Assembly (NCBI GenBank): GCA_023150835.1
Contig: JAKLKB010000202.1
Span: forward strand, 1 to 7,099
Direction of reading: 5' to 3'
DNA: 7,099 bases
DNA from: Myxococcota bacterium
Lineage (GTDB): Bacteria > Myxococcota_C > UBA6777
The notes under the pieces were generated by a model that was not told the origin of the DNA, ran no database searches, and worked only from the letters and a program-made list of their open reading frames with translations. This document shows positions 1 through 5,524 of the stretch, one piece after another. A program made the translations under genes and the position numbers. How positions within the stretch are numbered: position 1 is the stretch's first letter; each line of letters begins with the position of its first letter.

Positions 1-70
1 AGCGTCTGCGCGTCGTGCATACAGCGTGTGTCATGAAAAAACAAAATCCCCGCTGCTTCCGACTTTCGCT

Positions 71-108
71 CCCTCCCCTGTTCACGGGGGAGGGCTGGGG
101 TGGGGGGG
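71..108 (+). repeat. REP-like palindrome with G-quadruplex motif
   Basis: CCCTCCCC at 71-78 is the exact inverse of GGGGAGGG at 87-94, giving an 8-bp stem with an 8-base loop. It is followed by a G-rich tail. The tail and right arm form four G tracts (86-90, 92-94, 97-100, 102-108) with loops of only 1, 2 and 1 bases, a textbook intramolecular G-quadruplex pattern on the plus strand. Palindromes of this CCCTCCCC-loop-GGGGAGGG-CTGGGGTGGGG style are known as dispersed extragenic repeats in many bacterial genomes. The family assignment is from memory and would need a genome search. Confidence 0.6.
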
Positions 109-117
109 CCAACAAGC

Positions 118-149
118 GCTTAACCTAACGCCTATGGGGCCACGCCCCA
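118..149 (+). repeat. Dispersed repeat, left copy, with hairpin
   Basis: The 23 bases at 118-140 match the reverse complement of 6962-6984 at 20 of 23 positions, starting with the shared GCTTAACCT. The copy ends in a hairpin: TGGGGC (135-140) pairs with GCCCCA (144-149) around a 3-base loop. The copy near murA also runs into a hairpin. Both copies lie 5' of a gene (this one about 185 bases before the HEAT start) and read in the same sense as that gene. Either a genomic dispersed repeat or a shared upstream control element would fit. Confidence 0.55.
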
Positions 150-186
150 CCGAACACACCCAGCCGCATAAGTTCTTGCATCAAAA

Positions 187-195
187 AATATACCA
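187..195 (-). promoter_or_regulatory. Possible leftward extended -10 promoter element
   Basis: Read on the minus strand, positions 195-187 spell TGGTATATT, that is a TGn extension plus a hexamer matching TATAAT at five of six bases. The upstream -35 candidate (TTGTTT, 16 bases away) matches the consensus at only three positions. If used, it would drive transcription toward the left edge, where no gene can be confirmed. The stretch is locally A/T-rich, so chance occurrence is likely. Confidence 0.2.
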
Positions 196-220
196 CCGCC
201 AGATCGGCAAACAAAGAAAA

Positions 221-253
221 CACCAGATATCCCGTCAATAGGGAGATCTGGTG
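221..253 (-). terminator. Strong hairpin, terminator-like for leftward transcripts
   Basis: CACCAGAT (221-228) is the exact inverse of ATCTGGTG (246-253). Inside it, after one A-G mismatch, TCCC (230-233) pairs with GGGA (241-244), leaving a 7-base loop. The total is 12 pairs with one internal mismatch. Read on the minus strand the stem is followed by TTTTCTTTGTTTG, as in an intrinsic terminator; on the plus strand no T run follows. No leftward gene ends here, so it may block antisense transcription into the left neighbour, or act as a 5' leader structure or an operator for the HEAT gene. The hairpin is certain; the role is inferred. Confidence 0.4.
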
Positions 254-322
254 CGTGTCCTGTGTGTGATGAGATGCGTTGGAGAGGAAGTTGGATTCGT
301 GGTGAGAGAGTCGCCTTTGCGC

Positions 323-330
323 AGAGGAGG
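323..330 (+). promoter_or_regulatory. Ribosome binding site for the HEAT gene
   Basis: AGAGGAGG at 323-330 is a strong Shine-Dalgarno match, four bases before ATG 335. A second, weaker GAGG at 342-345 lies seven bases before ATG 353. No comparable site precedes the upstream in-frame GTG at 251, which also falls inside the hairpin at 221-253. This is the main reason for starting the gene at 335 (or 353). Confidence 0.5.
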
Positions 331-334
331 TCGG

Positions 335-3300
335 ATGTTGCGAGGAAGTCGCATGAACGATAAGGGATCTTGGATGTTTTGGCTGTGGCTTGTTGGAGGT
401 TGTGGTGGAGGGGGCGGTTTGGCACACGCTGAAGAGCCGAAGCATCGGGAAACATCGCACAGAGAGGCTACAAAGGGAGCGAAGCCCGAGGGGGTAGGGA
501 AGCAGGGTTCTCAAAATGAAACAAGCGAGACAACAAAGGTGTTGTTGGCGGATTGGCGGGAGGGTGTAGCGCGGTGGAAGGAGTGGGAGGCGCGGGGCGT
601 GGCTTGGCGGCAGGAGGGGGCGTTGCGTTCGGTGCAGGCTCGGCTTGTGGAGGTGGAGCGTTCGTTGTTGTCGATGAGTCCGACGCAAGCAGCAGGTGTC
701 TGGCTGGGTTTGTTGCGTGCAAAACACCCGTTGTTGCGTCGTTTTGGGGCAGAGGCGTTGGGGAAGATGGGAGAGGGCGGACGATTGTATCGGAATGAGA
801 TGGTGCGTCTGCTTGGGGAGGATCAGCCAGAGGCGCAAGAAGCGGCGTTGAGGGCGTTGAGGTCGTTGGGCGTGCCGCGAGATGCACAGGAAAAGATCGC
901 GGTGTTGAGGCGGTCGGTGTGGCCGAAGGTGAGGGAGGCGGCTTGGTGGGCGCTTGGTGCGGTGGAGGGGAGCGCAAAGCTCCGAAGCAAGGAGCTTTGG
1001 GGGTGGTGGCCGGAGGCCGTGAGGGAGGGATATGGTGCGGCGATCTTGGCGGGGTTTGTGCGGGCGGGGAGTCGGAGTCGGCGGATCGAGCGAGAGATGC
1101 GGAAGGCATTGGAGGGAGCAGATGAAGCGGGAGTGCGTTGGGCTTGTCGGTATCTGTCGCGTGGGAAGGTGCCTTTTGAACGAGTGCGGGTGCGATTGTG
1201 GGGATGGTTCTTGTCGAAGGAGGCGAGTACACGTCTTGAAGTGTTGCGGGTTTTGCGCAAGGACGACAAAAAAGAAGAAGTGAGGCGATTGTTTGTGCGG
1301 GCGTTGGAAGACCAAGCAGAGGGGGTGCGGCGGTTGGCTGCGGAAGTGTTGATGGAGGAGGGTTGGTCGGCGTGGGAGGAAGTGAAGGTGCGGTTAGAGC
1401 GTGCAGACAAGGCGATTCAGGAGGGAGTGATCGCTGGGATCGTTGCACAGGGGAAAGAGGGTTGGGAGCGGGTGCGGTCGTTGTTGCGGGAGGAGCGGGA
1501 GATCTTTTTGAGGACAGGGCTGCGAGCGTTGGAGGCGCAAGGCAAGGCGGCTTCTGGATTGTGCGAAGCGATCCATGAGAAGACGAGCGAGCGGCGTTGG
1601 GGGGTGCGGCTGGCTGCGGTGCGTGCGATCGGGAAGGTCTGTTCGGAGCAGACGGCGTCACAGCGTTGGTTGGCGGGGTTGTTGGGAGACTCGTCCGAAG
1701 AAGTGCGCTTTGCGGCGGCGGATGCGCTTGGAGATGGGGTGGTGAGTCCGTTGTCGTTGTTGCAGGATGCGGTGTCAAGCCGGAGTTGGCGGACACGGCA
1801 AGCGACGGCGCGGGCGTTGGGATCGTTGGGAGGGGAGATCGGTGTGGTGCGACCGTTGTTGTTGAAGCTGTTGGAAGATGAGTCGTGGGCGGTGCGGCGA
1901 GCGGTGGTGGATGCGGTGGGTCGGTTGGGGGCGTTGATGGTCGGGGAGCGTGGGCGCTTGCGGAGGTTGTTGAAGGATCAGGATCGAGACGTGAAGTATG
2001 CGGCGATGCGGGCGTTGGTGGCGTTGGAAGAAAAAGAAGAAGCGAAGCAACAGATGTTGTTGCGATGGATCGAAGGGCGTGGGGGGAAAGCGTTGCGCTT
2101 GGAGGCGTTGCGTTGGTGGTCTGTGTTGGGTATGCGTGTGCGAAAGCGCACGCAGCGAGGGAGGCTGACAGGGCCGATTCGACGGTGGTTGCGGGGGGGG
2201 ACGTTAAGCGAGCGCCAAGTGGTGTTGCGTAGTTTGCGCAAGATGGGGACGGTGGGACGAGAAGTTTGGCCTGAGTTGGTGATGTTGGCGCGGGGGCGTC
2301 ATCGGAGTTTGCAGTTGGGGGCGTTGCGTGCGATCGGGGCGGTCGCCGATCCGCCGATGTCGTTGGTGCGTTCGCTGCTGGTGTGGGCAACGGAGGAAGT
2401 CTCGGTGAGACGGCGTGTTGCGCGTGAGGTGTTGCGCGAAGTCTGCGGTCGTGTGGTGTTTTCGCGGGGCTTTTGGGAGCCGTGGTTGCGGGAAAAGCAT
2501 ATCGAAAAGCGGAGTTTGGTGTTGGGATGTTTGGAGCGCGGAGGGTGGCGTGCGTTGACGAGCTTGGAGGGGATCGAGTCGTTGTTGTCGGATGCGGATC
2601 ATACGGTCCGTCGGGCGTCTTGGCGGATATGGAGAGGATTTGGTTCTTGGGGGGCGGTGGGATTGAGGCGGCTGTGGGACAGTCGTCCGCGTGGTGTGGA
2701 GAGGTTCGGGGAGGACGGTCGTTTGTGGGTTGAGGTGTTCGAGGGGGCGGGGGTTCATGCGCCGCAGCTTTGGTATGGCTTGATCGATGCGGTGGGGCGG
2801 AGTCGATGGGAGCGGAGGGTGGAGGTTGGGGCGTTGGGAGTGTGGTTTCGTGCGATGCTGGCGTCAAAAGAGGCTATTGGGCAGGGGTATCTGTGGTCTT
2901 GTGTTCAGAGGGGGCCTTGGTGGTTGCGGGGGCCTTGTGCGCGGCGTTTGGGAAAAGTGGCGGAGACGAAAAGTCTGCTGCATGCGTTTGCGTTGGCGGC
3001 GGGAGTGGAGCGGGTGTTGTTGCGAAAAGCCTTGGGGCAGCGCAGCAGCGGTGTTTTGGTGATGGCCTTGCGTGGGTTGGCGGAGGAGCCTGCGCAAAAA
3101 GACCGATGGTTGGAGTATCTGAACGATGCGACGCTGTGGCAAGGCGAAAGCGGGGAAGCAAAGGACGCGAAGCTTTTGGATGCGTTGCGTGGATTGTTGG
3201 TGTCGAAAGATCCGATATCGCGGCGTTTTGGAGCGCGAGGTTATGCGCATTGGCAGGAGTTCGCGTCTCGGGACGTGGGGGCGTTGGTGGAGCGCCTTGT

Positions 3301-4396
3301 GGAAGAGGATGTGGTGGCGCGACGTTGGGTGGTGGCCGCGTTGTTGCGGTTGCGTGTCAAGGGGATCTTGGCGTTGGTCGAGGCGTTGCGAAAGCCCGAC
3401 TGGGCGGGAGCGGAGTTTGCGGTGGCGTTGTTGTTGAAGATGGGAGAAGAGGCTGTGCCGATCTTGCGGGAGAAGTTGGCCTCGGGCAGTCCACAAGAGC
3501 GATTGTATGCGGTGTATGCGTTGTCTGAGATGGGGGCTGTAGCGCGGGCGGCACGACGGGAGTTTTTGATGGCGCTGCGTGATCAACAGGAGGAAGTGCA
3601 GATCGCATCGGCGTTTGCGTTGTGTCGTTTGCGTATCCAGTCTGCGCAAGCAGAAGGCATCTTGCGGCGTTATCTTGTTCATGTAGAGGAAGAAAAGAGA
3701 TTGGCTGCTGCGTTGGCCTTGGCGCGGATCGAACCGCTTTCCAAAGAGACTTTGCGGATGTTGGTCGCACGCAAAAAGACGCAGGAGAGCGCCATGAAAG
3801 CTCCGATATTTCGGGCTTTAGGGCGTCATCTTCATTTGAGTCGACAAGATTACGGTTTCTTTTTGGAGGGTCTTCAAGAGACGGATGTAGCGCGTCGGCG
3901 TTATGCAGCGCGCAGTTTCTTTTTGTTTGTGCAGGCTTTGGGTGGGCGTTGTAAGACACAAACCGCCGATTGCTCGGCTTCTTGGGAGGTCTTGATGCGT
4001 CCTACATTTTTGGAGGTGTGGTTGCGGTTGTTAAAAAACGATACTTTGCCCGTACAGCGTCCATTGTTGAGGGCTTTGGCGTATTTACCGCATTATCCGA
4101 TGCTTGTGATGCGTGCTTTGTTCGAGGCTTTGTCCCATCCTGAGCCAGAGATGCGTCTTGTGGCTGTGCGGATCGTCGGACAGGTCGGGATGGCGGGAGT
4201 GGGGGCGATGCCTTTGTTGTTGGGGATCTTGCGTAGTGATACCGAAGCCGCCGTACGAAAAGAAGCTGTGGTGACGTTGCGCAAGCTCTATGCTTTGTTC
4301 TTGGTCGTTCCACAGGCCCTGAAAGAAGCCTCCAGCGATATGGATACGGGCGTCGCACAAGAAGCCCAAAAAGCCTTGCGCGATATCGAGCGATAA
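335..4396 (+). CDS. Large exported HEAT-repeat protein
   Basis: This 1353-residue protein has an export signal and then an almost uninterrupted helical-repeat solenoid. Numbering from ATG 335, a basic start is followed by a hydrophobic Trp-rich core (about 13-22) and a glycine run, with a likely signal peptidase I site after AHA (30-32). Cys23, after LVGG, is a weak alternative lipobox. Residues 33-70 are a polar linker. From about 90 to 1350, HEAT/PBS-lyase-like units recur, with signatures such as VREAAWWALG (199), VRLAAVRAIG (424), VRFAAADALG (457), VKYAAMRALV (553) and VRKEAVVTLR (1307); at typical unit length there is room for about thirty. I recognise no catalytic motif. Cys1206 and Cys1213 lie in an interrepeat insertion and could form a disulfide if periplasmic. 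Such solenoids usually bind other proteins, so a scaffold role is inference. The frame could extend to GTG 251; ATG 353 is another good start. Codon use is strongly G-skewed, unlike the neighbours. Confidence 0.85.
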   Translation: MLRGSRMNDKGSWMFWLWLVGGCGGGGGLAHAEEPKHRETSHREATKGAKPEGVGKQGSQNETSETTKVLLADWREGVARWKEWEARGVAWRQEGALRSVQARLVEVERSLLSMSPTQAAGVWLGLLRAKHPLLRRFGAEALGKMGEGGRLYRNEMVRLLGEDQPEAQEAALRALRSLGVPRDAQEKIAVLRRSVWPKVREAAWWALGAVEGSAKLRSKELWGWWPEAVREGYGAAILAGFVRAGSRSRRIEREMRKALEGADEAGVRWACRYLSRGKVPFERVRVRLWGWFLSKEASTRLEVLRVLRKDDKKEEVRRLFVRALEDQAEGVRRLAAEVLMEEGWSAWEEVKVRLERADKAIQEGVIAGIVAQGKEGWERVRSLLREEREIFLRTGLRALEAQGKAASGLCEAIHEKTSERRWGVRLAAVRAIGKVCSEQTASQRWLAGLLGDSSEEVRFAAADALGDGVVSPLSLLQDAVSSRSWRTRQATARALGSLGGEIGVVRPLLLKLLEDESWAVRRAVVDAVGRLGALMVGERGRLRRLLKDQDRDVKYAAMRALVALEEKEEAKQQMLLRWIEGRGGKALRLEALRWWSVLGMRVRKRTQRGRLTGPIRRWLRGGTLSERQVVLRSLRKMGTVGREVWPELVMLARGRHRSLQLGALRAIGAVADPPMSLVRSLLVWATEEVSVRRRVAREVLREVCGRVVFSRGFWEPWLREKHIEKRSLVLGCLERGGWRALTSLEGIESLLSDADHTVRRASWRIWRGFGSWGAVGLRRLWDSRPRGVERFGEDGRLWVEVFEGAGVHAPQLWYGLIDAVGRSRWERRVEVGALGVWFRAMLASKEAIGQGYLWSCVQRGPWWLRGPCARRLGKVAETKSLLHAFALAAGVERVLLRKALGQRSSGVLVMALRGLAEEPAQKDRWLEYLNDATLWQGESGEAKDAKLLDALRGLLVSKDPISRRFGARGYAHWQEFASRDVGALVERLVEEDVVARRWVVAALLRLRVKGILALVEALRKPDWAGAEFAVALLLKMGEEAVPILREKLASGSPQERLYAVYALSEMGAVARAARREFLMALRDQQEEVQIASAFALCRLRIQSAQAEGILRRYLVHVEEEKRLAAALALARIEPLSKETLRMLVARKKTQESAMKAPIFRALGRHLHLSRQDYGFFLEGLQETDVARRRYAARSFFLFVQALGGRCKTQTADCSASWEVLMRPTFLEVWLRLLKNDTLPVQRPLLRALAYLPHYPMLVMRALFEALSHPEPEMRLVAVRIVGQVGMAGVGAMPLLLGILRSDTEAAVRKEAVVTLRKLYALFLVVPQALKEASSDMDTGVAQEAQKALRDIER

Positions 4397-4421
4397 GCCC
4401 AACACAGATATCTCAGCGATA
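4382..4421. other. Convergent gene ends with a near-direct repeat
   Basis: The HEAT gene stop (TAA, 4394-4396) and the SDR stop (TGA on the minus strand, 4413-4415) leave only 16 bases between the genes. Each stop lies in or at the edge of a copy of a similar short sequence: GATATCGAGCGATA (4382-4395) and GATATCTCAGCGATA (4407-4421). No G+C-rich stem followed by a T run is visible on either strand, so no intrinsic terminator can be called; transcripts of the two genes may overlap at their 3' ends. Confidence 0.5.
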
Positions 4422-5075
4422 GACGAACTCTGTTTGCCATGCTTCGGGGGATTGGTTGTGGAGATCCCAGTAGACTTCGGCGATATTGGCGGGATCGAAG
4501 TGCGTTTCGGGTTTGACGATGCCGCAGACCGTCACGGTGGCGACGTGGACGCCATCTTCTGCGACTTCACCCGCCAGCGCGTAAGCCAAGTTGCGGATGC
4601 CCGCTTTGCCGATGCCCAATGAGGCATACTGCGGAAACGGCGTCAGCGCAAAGCCCCCTCCCGTCAACAAGATCGTGCCGCTGCGCTGCTGTCGCATATG
4701 CGGCAGGACGGCTTGGGCCGAAACCACTGCCCCCAAAACGTTCACACGGAAGTCGTTCAACGCATCTTCGTAGATCAGCTCGGATGGGTGGGCGTGGTTG
4801 AGCGCGGCTGCGTTGTACACCAATACCTCGGTTTTGGCTTCCAACTCCTCGTGCAACCGATAAAACGATTGGTGCAGCGAGTCCTCATCCGCTGCATCTG
4901 TAGGATACGTGTGGACGGTATAGCCCTCATCGTGAAGCTCTTTGGCGTAGTCGTGCAGCTTTTTGGTGTTCCGTGCCAACAACGCCAACTGATAACCTTC
5001 TTGTGCAAAACGGCGCGCAACCGCCATCCCAATCCCGGGACCCACTCCAACAATCGAACACAACGGCTTGGTCAT
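4413..5075 (-). CDS. Short-chain dehydrogenase/reductase family protein, atypical active site
   Basis: This 220-residue protein has the Rossmann layout of classical SDRs. The nucleotide-binding glycines are present (G10-x3-G14-I-G16). Arg35 after the second strand suggests NADP(H) preference, Asp60 sits where the adenine-contact residue is expected, and YNAA (87-90) replaces NNAG. Asn112 (VNVLG) matches the structural Asn of the active site. The catalytic part is unusual: the TGGG segment (138-141) replaces the usual Ser region, and Lys157 lies in YASLGIGK, so the residue four before it is Leu153, not Tyr; Tyr150 is seven before it. Some SDR subgroups lack the standard YxxxK, and this may be one, so oxidoreductase activity and substrate are uncertain. 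The start at 5075 is chosen because AAAGGAG lies six bases upstream; the longer form from 5162 adds a Cys/Arg-rich non-SDR extension. It lies downstream of murA on the same strand, but 448 bases away, so co-transcription is doubtful. Confidence 0.85.
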   Translation of the reverse strand: MTKPLCSIVGVGPGIGMAVARRFAQEGYQLALLARNTKKLHDYAKELHDEGYTVHTYPTDAADEDSLHQSFYRLHEELEAKTEVLVYNAAALNHAHPSELIYEDALNDFRVNVLGAVVSAQAVLPHMRQQRSGTILLTGGGFALTPFPQYASLGIGKAGIRNLAYALAGEVAEDGVHVATVTVCGIVKPETHFDPANIAEVYWDLHNQSPEAWQTEFVYR

Positions 5076-5081
5076 GCGAGG

Positions 5082-5088
5082 CTCCTTT
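5082..5088 (-). promoter_or_regulatory. Ribosome binding site of the SDR gene
   Basis: Read on the minus strand, AAAGGAG at 5088-5082 stands six bases before ATG 5075, close to the ideal Shine-Dalgarno sequence and spacing. It fixes the SDR start at 5075 and shows that this genome uses Shine-Dalgarno-led initiation. Confidence 0.7.
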
Positions 5089-5107
5089 GCGTGTAGTCGC
5101 GAACAAA

Positions 5108-5125
5108 CCACACGACCTTGTGTGG
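5108..5125 (-). terminator. Hairpin in the SDR leader, possibly a weak terminator
   Basis: CCACAC (5108-5113) pairs exactly with GTGTGG (5120-5125) around a 6-base loop. On the minus strand it is followed by TTTGTT; on the plus strand by CTCTTTTG. It could therefore be a weak two-way terminator, either ending murA readthrough or forming part of the SDR 5' leader, 33 bases before its start codon. The short stem keeps confidence low. Confidence 0.3.
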
Positions 5126-5216
5126 CTCTTTTGTGCGTAGCGCACCGCGAACCTCGGCACAAGATGAGGATGCCCCCTCAGATCGCAATCTCTCTCTCCA
5201 TCGGAATTTCGCAACA

Positions 5217-5266
5217 GGATGATCTTTGTGGAGGAAAGAAAGTTCGCCTCGGGATGATCTTTGTGG
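5217..5266. repeat. Direct repeat pair, 15 bp, 35-bp period
   Basis: GGATGATCTTTGTGG occurs exactly at 5217-5231 and again at 5252-5266, with 20 unrelated bases between. The second copy runs straight into the palindrome cluster at 5261-5310. It lies about 140-190 bases upstream of the SDR start. It could be a remnant of local duplication or paired protein-binding sites. Confidence 0.7.
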
Positions 5267-5310
5267 GGTGTCACCCCATACCCCACAAGGGGCAAAGCCC
5301 CCTTGACCCC
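5261..5310. repeat. Cluster of overlapping G+C-rich palindromes
   Basis: Three inverted repeats overlap: TTGTGGGG (5261-5268) with CCCCACAA (5281-5288); GGGGTG (5265-5270) with CACCCC (5272-5277); and CAAGGGGC (5286-5293) with GCCCCCTTG (5297-5305), the last with one bulged C. The first cannot fully form together with either of the others, so alternative foldings exist. None is followed by a T run. The layout is like a composite REP-type extragenic element. Confidence 0.6.
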
Positions 5311-5360
5311 GTATCGGCGAAGAGATCACAGGTTTTTCACACCGACGACTCTGTCGCTTC

Positions 5361-5384
5361 AAGCGGCACGAGTGCGGCTTTTTT
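5361..5384 (+). terminator. Terminator-like hairpin facing right
   Basis: AAGCGGCAC (5361-5369) is the inverse of GTGCGGCTT (5372-5380) apart from one central G-G mismatch, and six T residues follow (5379-5384). It has the form of an intrinsic terminator for rightward transcription, yet no rightward gene ends here. It could block antisense transcription into the 3' end of murA. The mismatch and very small loop weaken the stem. Confidence 0.3.
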
Positions 5385-5458
5385 GTCCACTGCGCCCCAT
5401 CAGGCGTTGAAAAAGAGATGTTGCGCTTGGAACGTGGTGTGAGCGCAGAACGCGTCTA

Positions 5459-5524
5459 CAGATACATGTCTCGAAAGAGGGGGGCGCAATTCAGATACAT
5501 GTCTCGAAAGAGGGGGACGCAATT
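5459..5524. repeat. 33-bp tandem duplication at the murA 3' end
   Basis: Two adjacent 33-bp units, 5459-5491 and 5492-5524, are identical except for one base (G versus A at unit position 26). The second unit runs into the first base of the murA stop codon. Each unit holds the near-palindrome GATACATGTCTC and a CTC-GAAA-GAG mini-hairpin with a GNRA-type loop. The units abut with no spacer, so this is not a CRISPR array. Confidence 0.85.

Larger units (their letters stand above)
1..334. other. Gene-poor region upstream of the HEAT gene
   Basis: No coding region here can be supported. The open frames that cross it run through repeat DNA and give low-complexity peptides with no recognisable domain. 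It holds, in order: a REP-like palindrome with a G-quadruplex motif (71-108), a dispersed repeat with a short hairpin (118-149), a possible leftward promoter (187-195), a strong hairpin (221-253) and a purine-rich ribosome binding site (323-330). Whether a neighbouring gene ends or starts in the first 60 bases cannot be decided from the window. Confidence 0.6.
5076..5523. other. Repeat-rich non-coding gap between murA and SDR
   Basis: No gene is supported in these 448 bases; open frames on both strands give peptides built from the repeats. From right to left it contains a 33-bp tandem duplication next to the murA stop (5459-5524), a rightward terminator-like hairpin (5361-5384), a palindrome cluster (5261-5310), a direct repeat pair (5217-5266), a hairpin in the SDR leader (5108-5125) and the SDR ribosome binding site. 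I could not find a convincing -35/-10 pair for SDR. A weak 5-bp stem (GCGCT 5423-5427 with AGCGC near 5442-5446) before a minus-strand T run could help end murA transcripts. Confidence 0.6.

Noticed and set aside
32-34. Minus-strand ATG leading out of the left edge
   Set aside because: Only about eleven codons are visible, there is no well-placed ribosome binding site, and the peptide is Arg-rich without meaning.
26-241. 71-codon plus-strand frame in the left flank
   Set aside because: It runs through the REP-like element and the dispersed repeat, has no ribosome binding site and no recognisable domain.
251-253. GTG 251 as the HEAT gene start
   Set aside because: It lies in the arm of a strong hairpin, has no Shine-Dalgarno site, and would put 28 extra residues before the signal peptide.
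125-1315. 396-codon antisense frame whose last 40 residues look like a membrane segment
   Set aside because: Most of it is His/Pro/Arg-rich antisense sequence; the hydrophobic end comes from T-rich DNA of the hairpin tail and repeat, and no start with a ribosome binding site precedes it.
468-2867. 799-codon open frame antisense to the HEAT gene
   Set aside because: The product is a Pro/Thr/Ser/Ala-rich peptide with no domain, as expected opposite a G-skewed gene that rarely yields stop codons on the other strand.
5076-5162. Longer SDR start at 5162
   Set aside because: The extra 29 residues are Cys/Arg-rich and foreign to the SDR fold, while ATG 5075 has an ideal ribosome binding site.
5459-5524. 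CRISPR array
   Set aside because: The two units abut without spacers and there are only two; no cas gene is present.
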